Program-made: the position numbers and the translations under genes
From: Listeria grayi DSM 20601
Lineage (GTDB): Bacteria; Bacillota; Bacilli; Lactobacillales; Listeriaceae
Direction of reading: 5' to 3'
Length of the DNA stretch: 64,000 bases
Assembly: GCF_000148995.1 (NCBI RefSeq)
Contig: NZ_GL538353.1
Location: 248,001 to 312,000, forward strand
The notes under the pieces: generated by a model
The model's input: the letters and a program-made list of their open reading frames with translations, nothing else
Databases searched by the model: none
Told to the model about the DNA's origin: nothing
Shown here: positions 1 through 8,282 of the stretch, piece by piece
How positions within the stretch are numbered: the first letter of the stretch is position 1
Layout: the number at the start of each line of letters is the position of its first letter

Positions 1-1
1 A

Positions 2-157
2 GAAGGTGTATTGATCGCAGAGGGGAAAGCCTCATCGGTCATTACTAGCGAGTTGATCAAAGAAGTATTTGCGCTAGACTGTACGGTGATCACGGATCCT
101 GTTTCTGGAACGCCACTCGTTGTGCCGAAAGGAAGGTATCACCGGGATAAGAAGTAA
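2..157 (+). CDS. C-terminal end of an iron-siderophore ABC transporter ATPase (partial)
   Basis: Only the last 51 codons are in the window; the gene begins upstream. The reading frame gives a tail with a DPVSGTPLVVP segment. Such a D-P-x-(T/S)-G-x-P-(L/M) tail is typical of FecE/FhuC-type ATPases, which drive import of ferric siderophores or haem. The Walker motifs lie outside the window, so the assignment rests on this tail alone. It is followed by a strong hairpin terminator. Confidence 0.6.
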   Translation, partial: EGVLIAEGKASSVITSELIKEVFALDCTVITDPVSGTPLVVPKGRYHRDKK

Positions 158-217
158 AAGAGCGATCTACTTTGGGATCGGATAAATTAAGTTATAAAGA
201 AAATAAGTTTATCAAGC

Positions 218-260
218 AAAAGACTGACTGCTCCAAATTTGGACAGCCAGTCTTTTTTTG
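218..260 (+). terminator. Rho-independent terminator
   Basis: AAAAGACTG (218-226) pairs with CAGTCTTTT (248-256); an inner CCAAATTTGG stem lies between them and a run of seven T follows. It ends the ABC ATPase transcript. Because the stem also carries A residues on the left it may also stop the convergent MerR gene. Confidence 0.8.
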
Positions 261-273
261 CTGTTTCTTTCTA

Positions 274-1176
274 TCAAAAAGCTGCAAATAGCAATTCCAA
301 AAACAGCCGCTGTCCCCCATCTTTCTGCGGTGGCGCTGCAAGTGAGCTTTCTAGCAATCCCATTTCCAGCGTGGCGCCTTCCCGTAAAGCAAGATCCAGC
401 GCTGCATTTTGACCATTGATCATAGGGTTGCTGAAAGGGACGACATCTGTAGTAATGGTAGCATCTTCGGCAAGTGGGAGGGTGGTGAGGTAGGCGAAAT
501 AATTGCCCGCTTCTCTGGAAATGAGGTAAGGCATTTCTATGTTTCCCGCATCTAGATGAGCAAGTTTTTCCTTTATGGCAGTAGGATCGCTGATTTTTGT
601 TGCGATACAATATCCTTCGGCAAATTCCCGCTTAGCGAGGGTTTTCTCATTAAAAAACATCGCAATGGGAGCGTTAGTACCAAGTCCGATCTGTTGGCAT
701 AATTGTTGGAAGTTTGCTAAGCGCTGCAGATAAACAGAAGTATCGTTGATAGGCGCATTCATTACCAAGTAAGATTCCTTTTGGCAGAACCGAATGTGCC
801 AATCCCCATCTTTCGGATGTTCTCCCCACTTATCAGTTAGCTCGCTTTGGACACTTCGCAAGTGTTTCAAGAAATTACGTTTCTCATTCAGTTCCGTAAT
901 TCGCTGATCAAGCAGGCTGATCTGCTCGTCATAGAAAGAAGCTGTTTCGGCTAAGCCCCCATTATTGTATGCCTTTATCTGTTCGAGAGAATATCCAATG
1001 CTTTGCAATGTCTGAATAATACGGAACTCGATCATTTGATCGACTGTATAATAAGCGTAGCCATTGCTTCCTACTTGAACTGGTTCTAATACACCTATTT
1101 TACGATACCAGCGAAGGGTTGCTTTTGTCGTATTACATAGCTTGGCAAACGCACTTGCGGTCATTGTTTCGTTCAT
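274..1176 (-). CDS. MerR-family regulator with an effector-binding C-terminal domain
   Basis: A 300-residue protein. The N-terminal 75 residues form a MerR winged helix (ATLRWYRKIGVLEP, then the NGYAYYTVDQ wing), followed by a dimerisation coiled coil at about residues 80-115 (FYDEQISLLDQRITELNEK). Residues about 125-300 look like a GyrI/BmrR-type effector-binding domain, as in regulators that sense drugs or lipophilic cations. The start follows an AAGGAG site 6 bases upstream. It is divergent from the CPBP protease gene and probably controls it, since the shared 124-bp region holds a 13-bp perfect palindrome. The ligand cannot be told from the sequence. Confidence 0.85.
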   Translation of the reverse strand: MNETMTASAFAKLCNTTKATLRWYRKIGVLEPVQVGSNGYAYYTVDQMIEFRIIQTLQSIGYSLEQIKAYNNGGLAETASFYDEQISLLDQRITELNEKRNFLKHLRSVQSELTDKWGEHPKDGDWHIRFCQKESYLVMNAPINDTSVYLQRLANFQQLCQQIGLGTNAPIAMFFNEKTLAKREFAEGYCIATKISDPTAIKEKLAHLDAGNIEMPYLISREAGNYFAYLTTLPLAEDATITTDVVPFSNPMINGQNAALDLALREGATLEMGLLESSLAAPPQKDGGQRLFLELLFAAF

Positions 1177-1219
1177 AAAGTTCTCCTTATATAAAAAAAT
1201 TTGATTTTATGCTTGACTA

Positions 1220-1246
1220 TGATGTTACATCACAGTTTAGTATAAT
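1220..1246 (+). promoter_or_regulatory. Probable MerR operator and -10 element for the CPBP gene
   Basis: TGATGTTACATCA (1220-1232) is a perfect 13-bp palindrome lying between TTGACT (1213-1218) and a consensus TATAAT (1241-1246). MerR proteins bind dyads in unusually long spacers. Here the TTGACT-TATAAT spacing is 22 bp, longer than the usual 19-20 bp, so the true -35 is uncertain. Confidence 0.5.
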
Positions 1247-1300
1247 AGAAAGCTAGACACCAATCAAATGTTCTAGCTTCTAACTAAAGGAGAATCAAAT

Positions 1301-2155
1301 ATGATAAAATTACGAACCTTTTTAAGGAAATACCCTTTGCTTACGGCTTTTTTCGCCTTGACCGTTGCCTTCATCATCCTGTTGACGGTTCCAGCTGGCG
1401 ATACAGTCCTAGAGAAACTGCACCAAGAAATACCACTGACGCTACTGACGATGCTTCTCCTTGTTGCTATAGGCGGCACCACGCTTATTAAATTCAAACG
1501 GCAAGGAATCGGCTTTACCTTTAGAAAGAGCATGCTTTATCTTCTACCAGGAATTTTGGGATGTGTCTTTACTATTGTTGCTGCTATTTCTTCCAATCGG
1601 GCTGTACACCCAGATTGGTTGATCATGCTTCTTCAAGCGGTGATTTTCTATCTATTGCTCGGCTTATTTGAAGAAGGATTATTTCGCGGTGTGATTTTGC
1701 AAGCTTTCTTAGTGAAAATGGGCAAAACGCGTCAAGGACTTATCGCTGCGGTTGCCATTGGCGGTTTTATCTTCGGTTTCGCTCATATCTTGCTTTCTTG
1801 GTTCCAGACAGGATTGGATCTAAGCGGCTTGGGGCTGTTGCAAGCACTTTTGAAAACAATTAGTGCCGGAATGGCTGGTTTCTTCTTCGGTGCTATCTAC
1901 TTGAAAACCCGAAACATCTGGGGCATCGCTCTCGTTCATGGAGCCTCGGACTTATTGCTTATGGTGGGATCACTTATCTTTTCTGGGACGAACTCAGTTT
2001 CCTACATCAGTTCCGATCCTTCGCAAGCAATGTCTTCTCTAATAGTAAACACTGCTTTCATAGTGATTTACATACCACTTGTCGTGAGTGCTTGGAGACA
2101 ATTGAAGACGATCCCGTTACCTGAAACCGGCTTTTATAGGGAAGAGTGGAAGTAA
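1301..2155 (+). CDS. CPBP-family intramembrane metalloprotease (CAAX-like)
   Basis: A 284-residue polytopic membrane protein with about seven to eight hydrophobic segments. It carries the CPBP (Abi) signature: the EEGLFRG motif (EExxxR, near residue 125), a FGFAHILLS histidine motif (near residue 160) and a HGASDLLL motif (near residue 213). Together these residues form the metal and active site of the Rce1-like glutamic/metal intramembrane proteases. In Gram-positive bacteria such proteins act in bacteriocin self-immunity, peptide maturation or stress tolerance; the substrate here is unknown. The start has an AAAGGAG site 8 bases upstream. It is divergent from a MerR regulator that is the likely controller. 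Confidence 0.85.
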   Translation: MIKLRTFLRKYPLLTAFFALTVAFIILLTVPAGDTVLEKLHQEIPLTLLTMLLLVAIGGTTLIKFKRQGIGFTFRKSMLYLLPGILGCVFTIVAAISSNRAVHPDWLIMLLQAVIFYLLLGLFEEGLFRGVILQAFLVKMGKTRQGLIAAVAIGGFIFGFAHILLSWFQTGLDLSGLGLLQALLKTISAGMAGFFFGAIYLKTRNIWGIALVHGASDLLLMVGSLIFSGTNSVSYISSDPSQAMSSLIVNTAFIVIYIPLVVSAWRQLKTIPLPETGFYREEWK

Positions 2156-2271
2156 ATAGCGAATAGCTTGCCTGAAAAACGCTCATTTTCGTCGTTAAAG
2201 CCTACGTTTCGATTCACGCGTCACAAATACGTACTCGACTTTGCCTAGAATTTAATCATTTTTTGTGCTGG

Positions 2272-2299
2272 CACGGATAGAGATCCTATCCGTGTTTTT
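2272..2299 (+). terminator. Rho-independent terminator
   Basis: CACGGATAG (2272-2280) pairs with CTATCCGTG (2286-2294), followed by TTTTT. It lies about 120 bp after the CPBP stop codon. The stretch 2156-2271 between them holds no ORF with a ribosome site and no recognised feature. Confidence 0.75.
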
Positions 2300-2336
2300 C
2301 TATGCCAATAAATAGATGCGTGTCTGACCACCAGAT

Positions 2337-3221
2337 TTAATTTGCCATGCTATAAATAATCGCTTCGACTAATTCGGTGATTTTCAGCGGATAATCATTT
2401 TTATTTTTCACCAGCGAAAACGAGCGGCTGATCGTGAATGCTGGATCTTGGATCATAAGGAATTCACCACTTGCTAGCTCAGCTTGTATTGACAACCGTG
2501 ACAGTAAGGAGATTCCGAGTCCAAGTTTGATCGCTTCCTTGATTGGTTGTGTACTGCTGAAGACAAGTGGTATTTTTTCTAGACGGATTGCTTCGCGTTC
2601 CAAGAAAGCCATCTGCATTTCTCTTGTTCCAGATCCTTCCTCACGAATGATCCAATCTTCCTTAGTTAAATCTGCTGGGAGCAATGGATTTTTTTGAAGA
2701 GCGGGATGATCTGCTGGGAAAACACATACCAATTCATCATTTTGAAATGGCTGAATAGTAAGTACATCGTTGGTCAGTTTTTTCTCAATAATGCCGATGT
2801 CCAGCTGGTTATGTGCCAGCAAGTCTAAAATGTTTTCTGAATTCTGGATCGTGATGACTGGCGTGATATTGGGATAAGTAGCTCGCAATTTGGCGATAAC
2901 AGCGGGAAGCATATATTCGCCGTAGGTATAGCTGGCGCCGATAGTTACTGTACCGGCGGCGTTTTGGTGCATATCGGCCAAAACGTTTTCCATCTTGATT
3001 TGGTACTGCTGCATTTTTTTAGCATAATGATAGACAACTTCGCCGGATTTGGTCAAGCGGACATATTTGTTAGTGCGGTCTAATAAAACAGCATTATATT
3101 TACGTTCCAGCTGTTTGATACTAGCTGTGACTGTTGGCTGAGTCAGATGGAGATAGCTGCCTGCTTTAGTAAAACTGCCGTGCTCTGTGACAGCGATAAA
3201 AACGGTTAGTAAATGTTCCAC
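2337..3221 (-). CDS. LysR-family regulator divergent from YeiH
   Basis: A 294-residue LysR-type regulator. The winged helix lies at about residues 1-60 (SFTKAGSYLHLTQPTVTASIK), followed by a periplasmic-binding-like effector domain. I chose the GTG at 3221 because GGAGG sits just upstream; a longer reading to 3362 would run through the promoter and overlap the divergent gene. LysR/YeiH divergent pairs are common, with the regulator (YeiE or CysL type) sensing sulfite or a sulfur metabolite. Regulation of the neighbour is inferred from position. Confidence 0.85.
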   Translation of the reverse strand: MEHLLTVFIAVTEHGSFTKAGSYLHLTQPTVTASIKQLERKYNAVLLDRTNKYVRLTKSGEVVYHYAKKMQQYQIKMENVLADMHQNAAGTVTIGASYTYGEYMLPAVIAKLRATYPNITPVITIQNSENILDLLAHNQLDIGIIEKKLTNDVLTIQPFQNDELVCVFPADHPALQKNPLLPADLTKEDWIIREEGSGTREMQMAFLEREAIRLEKIPLVFSSTQPIKEAIKLGLGISLLSRLSIQAELASGEFLMIQDPAFTISRSFSLVKNKNDYPLKITELVEAIIYSMAN

Positions 3222-3343
3222 TTGAAAACCTCCTTTTCTCTGATTATAATAGAAAATCTCAATGATTAATATATAAATAATTGATTTTACTAATGATTGA
3301 TCTCCGCTTATAGTAAAGAGAGAATGAAGGGGGTAACAGATAA

Positions 3344-4342
3344 GTGGTAAATAAAAAAGCAATTCCCTTTGCGATGGGGATAATTTTCACCTTTATAGTG
3401 GCAGTAGCCGGCTATTTGCTGGCAGCATTACCAGGTCTGCATTTGTTAGGACCACTGGCTTGTGCGATTATTTTAGCAATCATTTATCGCCAAATCGCCG
3501 GGTATCCGGAAAAAATCCGCAGTGGCGTTCAATTTTCTTCGCAGAAATTACTGCGCTTTGCGATTATTTTGTTTGGCTTGAAATTAAACATCGATACGGT
3601 GTTACATCAAGGACTAGGCCTTTTAGCTCGAGATATCTTAACGATTCTGTTTTCGATCGGCTTGACGCTACTGATCGCGAAGTGGCTGAAAGCAGATATG
3701 CAGCTGGCACTTTTGCTAGGAATCGGGACAGGCGTTTGCGGAGCGGCAGCGATCGCGGCTGTTTCGCCAATTTTGAAAGCAAAGGAAGAGGATTCGGCGA
3801 TCGGAGCCGGGATCATCGCTTTAGTCGGAACGATATTCGCGGTCGGCTATACCGTATTGCTACAATTTCTGCCGATATCAGCAACACAATATGGTATTTG
3901 GTCAGGGGTAAGTCTGCATGAGATCGCGCACGTTGCCCTGGCTGCAGAGCCGGCTGGGAAAGATGCGCTTGCGATCGCCTTACTAGCAAAACTGGGCCGA
4001 GTACTTTTATTAGTACCTTTAAGTTTTATTTTAGTATATTGGATGAAACGCCGCGAAAAACAATCAGGCGGGACGCAAACGAAAGTGAGCTTCCCATGGT
4101 TCCTGCTTGGCTTTATCGCGATGAGTTTATTCGGTAGCTACGTGCTTGGCAATTACATCCATCTTTCAAATCAGCTATTAGCTTTTATCTCTTTTTTGAC
4201 GTCGTTCTTGCTAACGATGGCGATGACTGGGCTAGGACTTAATGTTCATTTGAAAGGATTGAAAGAAAAAGCGCTGCGTCCGTTGTTGGCGATGGGGATC
4301 ACTTCCATTCTGCTGGCGATAGCTACTTATTTTTCTGTATAG
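3344..4342 (+). CDS. YeiH/UPF0324 family putative sulfate exporter
   Basis: A 332-residue membrane protein with about ten hydrophobic segments, matching the usual 330-350 residues of the YeiH (Cons_hypoth698) family. Seen motifs are GLKLNIDTV, GTGVCGAAAIAA and LHEIAHVALAA, which are typical of the family. Members are annotated as putative sulfate or sulfite exporters; transport has been shown for few of them, so the substrate is an inference, strengthened by the cysteine/organosulfur operon nearby. The start is GTG with a GGGGG ribosome site. The stop codon lies at the foot of a long perfect inverted repeat. Confidence 0.85.
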   Translation: MVNKKAIPFAMGIIFTFIVAVAGYLLAALPGLHLLGPLACAIILAIIYRQIAGYPEKIRSGVQFSSQKLLRFAIILFGLKLNIDTVLHQGLGLLARDILTILFSIGLTLLIAKWLKADMQLALLLGIGTGVCGAAAIAAVSPILKAKEEDSAIGAGIIALVGTIFAVGYTVLLQFLPISATQYGIWSGVSLHEIAHVALAAEPAGKDALAIALLAKLGRVLLLVPLSFILVYWMKRREKQSGGTQTKVSFPWFLLGFIAMSLFGSYVLGNYIHLSNQLLAFISFLTSFLLTMAMTGLGLNVHLKGLKEKALRPLLAMGITSILLAIATYFSV

Positions 4343-4391
4343 GAATTAAAAGAGGAAGAAAATTAGAGGGTTTTCTTCCTCTTTTAATTCC
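4342..4391 (+). terminator. 21-bp perfect inverted repeat after yeiH
   Basis: Arms 4342-4362 and 4371-4391 are perfectly complementary over 21 bp with an 8-base loop (TTAGAGGG). The right arm is pyrimidine-rich (TTTTCTTCCTCTTTT). There is no separate T run after the stem, so it may act as a terminator within the stem or as an mRNA-stabilising hairpin. It separates yeiH from the flavodoxin-like gene. Confidence 0.7.
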
Positions 4392-4457
4392 TGAGGCAAA
4401 TCCCCTATTTTCATTTCCGGTTACATGTGATAATCTGAACAAAAAGGAGGCGAACGA

Positions 4458-5222
4458 ATGATGAAAAAAGTCATTGGGATTCTGGGGACGACCAATAAAG
4501 AGGGACTGACAGCCGAAATGCTCCACGCTGTTTTAGATGGCGCGGCTGAAGCAGGAAATGAAGTCGACTGCATTTATTTAGCGGATCATGATGTGAAAAT
4601 GAATGGCCCGGTCATCAATAAAATCAGCCGACAAATTGAAGATGCGGACTGTATCGTCTTAGCGGCTCCCACTTATTGGGGAGGCATCAGCGGCTTGGCG
4701 AAGAACTTTTTAGATGCAATGCGGCCGAGGTTTGTAGCGACGACGAAAAGAGGCGACGTCAAGCCGACGCGCTATAAAAATAAAACGTATATTTCCATTA
4801 CCTCATGTTATAAAAGTGCTTTTGAAAACATAGTAGCTGGAGTAACAAATGGCACATTCAATACGATCGACCAAGTATTCACATCAGCAGGAATGCACCG
4901 CGTAGGCGAGATCGTGCTGCCGGGAACTTATCATTTAAAACAGCTTCCTACCAAAAAAAGAGAAGAAGCAAAACAAGTAGGGAGCAGAATCGGGCAAAAA
5001 TTAGACAGAGGAGGATTTGTTTTGAAAAGATATGTGCAGTTATTCGTTATGCTGGCAGTTTCGACATTGATCGTTCGTGGTATCCAAGTCGGGATTGAAA
5101 AGATCGGCTGGTTCAACACGACGAATTTTTGGGTGGATTATGCTGTTTTTGTTATTATCTTCTTTCTCTTTCTTTCCATTATGCTACATTCACTAACAGT
5201 TCATAACCACAAGCGGAAATAG
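4458..5222 (+). CDS. Flavodoxin-like NAD(P)H:FMN oxidoreductase with a C-terminal membrane tail
   Basis: A 254-residue protein in two parts. Residues 1 to about 185 form an NADPH-dependent FMN reductase/flavodoxin fold: a GILGTTNKEG phosphate-binding loop, an APTYWGGISGLAKNFLDAMRP flavin segment (TYWG loop) and an SITSCYKS strand. Residues about 190-250 hold two hydrophobic segments (YVQLFVMLAVSTLIV and DYAVFVIIFFLFLSIML), which would anchor the flavoprotein in the membrane. Most relatives of this fold are soluble and about 180-200 residues long, so the tail is an extension. An AAAAGGAGG site precedes the start. The electron acceptor is unknown. Confidence 0.75.
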   Translation: MMKKVIGILGTTNKEGLTAEMLHAVLDGAAEAGNEVDCIYLADHDVKMNGPVINKISRQIEDADCIVLAAPTYWGGISGLAKNFLDAMRPRFVATTKRGDVKPTRYKNKTYISITSCYKSAFENIVAGVTNGTFNTIDQVFTSAGMHRVGEIVLPGTYHLKQLPTKKREEAKQVGSRIGQKLDRGGFVLKRYVQLFVMLAVSTLIVRGIQVGIEKIGWFNTTNFWVDYAVFVIIFFLFLSIMLHSLTVHNHKRK

Positions 5223-5226
5223 CCGT

Positions 5227-6126
5227 TCATAAAGATAATTCCGTTTTTGCTTGGAAAAAGGCGGTTATCCGCTCAAGGAGTTCTTCGGTCATCATGTCGA
5301 AGGATTCCTTTTTTTGGTTAGTCAAAATACCGATTGGCGGATGGATATCGAGATCCTCCACAGGAATCGCTTTTGTGCCCGGAACCGTATTCAAATGCGC
5401 TGTTTTCGTGAAAATAGAAATGCCCAGATCCTGCGCTACATAATGTTTATGCGCCATGCTACTGGAGACCTCTAATTTCTTGTACGTACTGCCGATTGCC
5501 TGCTTCAATTCCTGCTCGATTTGGATCCGAATCGGGCAATTAGCAGGCGTGAAAATAAAACGCTCCTCTTTCAGATCTGCTAGCGTCACGCTTTCTTTCA
5601 ATGCCAGCGGGTTTTTTTCCGCGACTAAAATATCGAGTGAATCTCGGTAGAAGACTTTGTAATAATTTTCCAATATCAATTCTGGCTCCCCGCAAATCGC
5701 AAAATCAATCTCACCTTTCACTAACTTCTTGCTGCAAGTATTCGCATCTTCCACCAGAATGGTAATGTTCAAGTTAGGATATTCTTCTAAAAACGGTGTT
5801 AGTACGTGTGGAAGTACCAGGCTCGCAGTTGGTTCGGAAATACCGATCTTGATCTCGCCAGTATTGCCGGCACGCAAGTCGAAGATCGTATGATCTAGCA
5901 CTTCATATTGGATCAAAAGTTGCTTGGAACGCTCATAAAAAATGTTGCCAGCCTTTGTCAGCTTCAAACTTTTCCCGCGTTCAAACAATTGGACGCCAAG
6001 GTCCTGTTCTAGCTGTTTGATTCGCATCGAGATCGTTGGCTGAGAATAATTCAATATCTTGGCCGCCTTTTGAAAACTGCCGGCTTGGACTATAGTTGTA
6101 AATGTTTGGATAGCTCGTAGTTCCAA
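5227..6126 (-). CDS. LysR-family regulator (YtlI/CysL-like) of the organosulfur operon
   Basis: A 299-residue LysR protein. The helix-turn-helix is at about residues 15-55 (SFQKAAKILNYSQPTISMRIK) and an effector-binding domain follows. I chose a TTG start at 6126 because AAGGGGG lies 8 bases upstream; an ATG at 6171 would add residues before the usual LysR N-terminus. It is divergent from the ytm/ytn-type operon, the same arrangement as ytlI (a LysR activator responding to sulfur limitation) in Bacillus subtilis. Control of this operon is therefore inferred from family and position. Confidence 0.85.
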   Translation of the reverse strand: MELRAIQTFTTIVQAGSFQKAAKILNYSQPTISMRIKQLEQDLGVQLFERGKSLKLTKAGNIFYERSKQLLIQYEVLDHTIFDLRAGNTGEIKIGISEPTASLVLPHVLTPFLEEYPNLNITILVEDANTCSKKLVKGEIDFAICGEPELILENYYKVFYRDSLDILVAEKNPLALKESVTLADLKEERFIFTPANCPIRIQIEQELKQAIGSTYKKLEVSSSMAHKHYVAQDLGISIFTKTAHLNTVPGTKAIPVEDLDIHPPIGILTNQKKESFDMMTEELLERITAFFQAKTELSL

Positions 6127-6275
6127 TAAAATCGCCCCCTTGATTTTTTGGATATTTCTAACATTATACAATGAAGCGATGTTAGATTCAATGGTTATTC
6201 CGATTGAAATACTAAGAATAGCGTTGGGAATAGGTAATTATTAAGAATACTAAAGTGTGATATTACTTTTTTTGA

Positions 6276-6305
6276 TTGGAAAAGGATGCGTTTATCCGCT
6301 ATAGT
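6276..6305 (+). promoter_or_regulatory. Candidate promoter of the ytm/ytn-type operon
   Basis: TTGGAA (6276-6281) and TATAGT (6300-6305) are 18 bp apart and lie 47 bp before the first gene. The 180-bp divergent region upstream is AT-rich and contains repeated GAATA/TATTC words (near 6190, 6209 and 6230) that could be LysR contacts. This is a visual match only. Confidence 0.35.
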
Positions 6306-6352
6306 AATTAAAACCAAGTAATTGAGTATGAATTGAAAAGGGAGGAAATGAA

Positions 6353-6895
6353 ATGACCAAAATTGTTTTTATCGCCGGAGGTAATCGGGAACGATCTAGA
6401 CTGACGGGGCTGATCCAGTTCGCCAAGCAGTACTTGGAACGGGAACGAATTCAGATCGATATTATCCAAGTGCATCAGCTCGAAGCACGTGCACTGATCG
6501 AAGCTGACTATGCAGCTGTAGATATCCAAACTGCTAATCAGAAAGTTTTAGAAGCGGATGGAATCATTATTTTTACTCCTATTTTTAAAGCAGCCTATTC
6601 CGGTATCTTGAAAACTTACCTCGACTTGCTGCCACCAAAGGCTTTTGAAAGAAAGACGGTTTTACCACTTGCGATCGGAGGATCCGTTGGCCACGTGCTA
6701 GCGATTCAATACACCTTGGATCCGGTCATCAAAGAACTTGGTGCCGAGCTGATCCATCGCGGAAGATTCGTAGTCGATAAACAAATAGAACTTACGGAGG
6801 AAAATACATTTAAATTGGCAGAGGAAGTAGAAAGCAGACTGACACAAACACTTGCTGAGTTTGAAGATGCACTCAAAAGACCGATTCATATATAA
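6353..6895 (+). CDS. SsuE-like NAD(P)H-dependent FMN reductase
   Basis: A 180-residue flavodoxin-fold reductase of the SsuE/MsuE group. It has an N-terminal FIAGGNRERSRL loop in place of the usual GSPS-type loop, a TPIFKAAYSGILKTYLDLL flavin segment and a LPLAIGGSVGHVLA strand. Family members make FMNH2 for two-component monooxygenases. Two such flavin-dependent monooxygenases (YtmO- and YtnJ-like) are encoded downstream in the same operon, so it probably supplies their reduced flavin. GGGAGG precedes the start. It is the first gene of the operon, 13 bp before the acetyltransferase. Confidence 0.85.
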   Translation: MTKIVFIAGGNRERSRLTGLIQFAKQYLERERIQIDIIQVHQLEARALIEADYAAVDIQTANQKVLEADGIIIFTPIFKAAYSGILKTYLDLLPPKAFERKTVLPLAIGGSVGHVLAIQYTLDPVIKELGAELIHRGRFVVDKQIELTEENTFKLAEEVESRLTQTLAEFEDALKRPIHI

Positions 6896-6908
6896 GGAGG
6901 TAATCAAG

Positions 6909-7448
6909 ATGACGACAGATATTTTTCGTTTAGCAGAAGTGGAGGATGCTCCGGCATTTTTACAATTATTGAGAGATGCTTTTGAACCGATCCGCGATTT
7001 GGGAATCGACTGGCCATCGGCTAATGCTACATTGAAATTGGTAACGGAAAACATTATCCGTTCCTCAGCGTTTGTATTGGAACGCGATGGAGAGATCATC
7101 TCTACGATCACGATTCGTTTTCCATGGGAAAGCAATAACCCGCCTTCTAAATATCCTTTTGTCTGGTGGTTTGCAACGAAGCCGGAACTCAAAGGCCAAG
7201 GAGTCGGGAATAAATTGTTGACCTATGTGGAAGAACGGGTGCTGCGAGATACCCTCAAAGCACCGGCGCTCACACTCGGGACTTCAGCGAAGAAGCATCC
7301 ATGGCTACTGGCGATGTATGAAAGACGCGGCTATGAAGTATATTTTGAACATGAATCACCCGATGGCGATGTTGGGGTGATGATGCGAAAAGTATTGATA
7401 CCAGAACGTTTCGATGAAAGCTTGCTTGGAATTCCAAGCTGGACATGA
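6909..7448 (+). CDS. ytmI: GNAT N-acetyltransferase, YtmI-like
   Basis: A 179-residue GNAT protein. Acetyl-CoA-binding motif A is visible as WWFATKPELKGQGVGNKLL (Q/RxxGxG/A core GQGVG), followed by motif B around LGTSAKKHPWLLAMYERRGY. In B. subtilis YtmI acetylates S-substituted cysteines such as S-(2-succino)cysteine as the first step of their breakdown. The gene order here (acetyltransferase, two binding proteins, two permeases, ATPase, monooxygenase, YtnI, YtnJ, deacetylase) matches that operon, which is the main support. The start at 6909 follows AAGGAGG. Confidence 0.8.
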   Translation: MTTDIFRLAEVEDAPAFLQLLRDAFEPIRDLGIDWPSANATLKLVTENIIRSSAFVLERDGEIISTITIRFPWESNNPPSKYPFVWWFATKPELKGQGVGNKLLTYVEERVLRDTLKAPALTLGTSAKKHPWLLAMYERRGYEVYFEHESPDGDVGVMMRKVLIPERFDESLLGIPSWT

Positions 7449-7461
7449 AAGGGGAGTTCAA

Positions 7462-8268
7462 ATGCGAAAAAAGTGGCGTATTATCTTAGGGGCAATTTTG
7501 CTGGCACTCGTGCTCTCGGGCTGCGGAGCAAAAGGGGAGGCATCAAGTGGGCCAAAACAAGTTATTATTGGGACTGGAACACAATTTCCGAATATCTGCT
7601 TTATTGATAAAAACGGAAAACTGACTGGTTACGATGTGGAAGTTATGCGGGCGATTGACAAGAAACTTCCCGATTATCAATTTAAATTCAAAACGATGGA
7701 TTTTGCCAACCTATTAACAAGTTTGGCAAATCGCAAGATCGATGTCGTGGCACATAATATGGCGAAAAACAAAGAACGGGAAAAGCAATTTTTATTCAAT
7801 CAAGAACCATATAATTATTCACCGCTCTACATCACCACGAAAAAGAGCAATAACAGTATCCATACCTTAGATGATCTAAACGGCAAGAATGTTATTGTCG
7901 GCGCGACCAGCAATGCCGCGGATTATATCCGCAACTACAACAAGAAAAATGACAACAAGATCCATTTACGCTATGCGGGCCAAGGCTCCAATGATGCCGC
8001 CAACCAAATCGAAACGGGACGCGCAGATGCGACACTTTCCACACCGTTTGCAGTTGATTTTCAAAACAAAACACAATCAGCAAAACAAAAAACAGTCGGC
8101 AAAGTAATCCTGGATACCAAAGTATATTTCATTTTTGCCAAAAACAATAAAAAATTAGCGGACGAAGTGGATACGGCCATCAAAGAACTTGAAAAAGACG
8201 GAACATTAAAAAAATTGAGTGAAAAGTGGCTTGGCGGCGATTATTCCAAGTCCAGCTTTGCTAAATAA
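7462..8268 (+). CDS. tcyJ: Amino-acid ABC transporter substrate-binding lipoprotein (TcyJ-like)
   Basis: A 268-residue lipoprotein: a signal peptide with lipobox LALVLSGCGA (Cys about residue 20), then a solute-binding domain of the polar-amino-acid family (FPNICFIDKNGKLTGYDVE). It is adjacent to a second, clearly homologous binding protein. In B. subtilis TcyJ and TcyK are the paired receptors of the TcyJKLMN importer for cystine, cystathionine and related sulfur compounds. The start was taken at 7462, after GGGGAG, rather than an earlier ATG that would put extra residues ahead of the signal peptide. Confidence 0.85.
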   Translation: MRKKWRIILGAILLALVLSGCGAKGEASSGPKQVIIGTGTQFPNICFIDKNGKLTGYDVEVMRAIDKKLPDYQFKFKTMDFANLLTSLANRKIDVVAHNMAKNKEREKQFLFNQEPYNYSPLYITTKKSNNSIHTLDDLNGKNVIVGATSNAADYIRNYNKKNDNKIHLRYAGQGSNDAANQIETGRADATLSTPFAVDFQNKTQSAKQKTVGKVILDTKVYFIFAKNNKKLADEVDTAIKELEKDGTLKKLSEKWLGGDYSKSSFAK

Positions 8269-8282
8269 AAAGGGGGATATTT

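Noticed and set aside
2156-2271. Possible mobile-element remnant between the CPBP gene and its terminator
   Set aside because: No transposase frame, terminal inverted repeats or second copy could be seen in the window.
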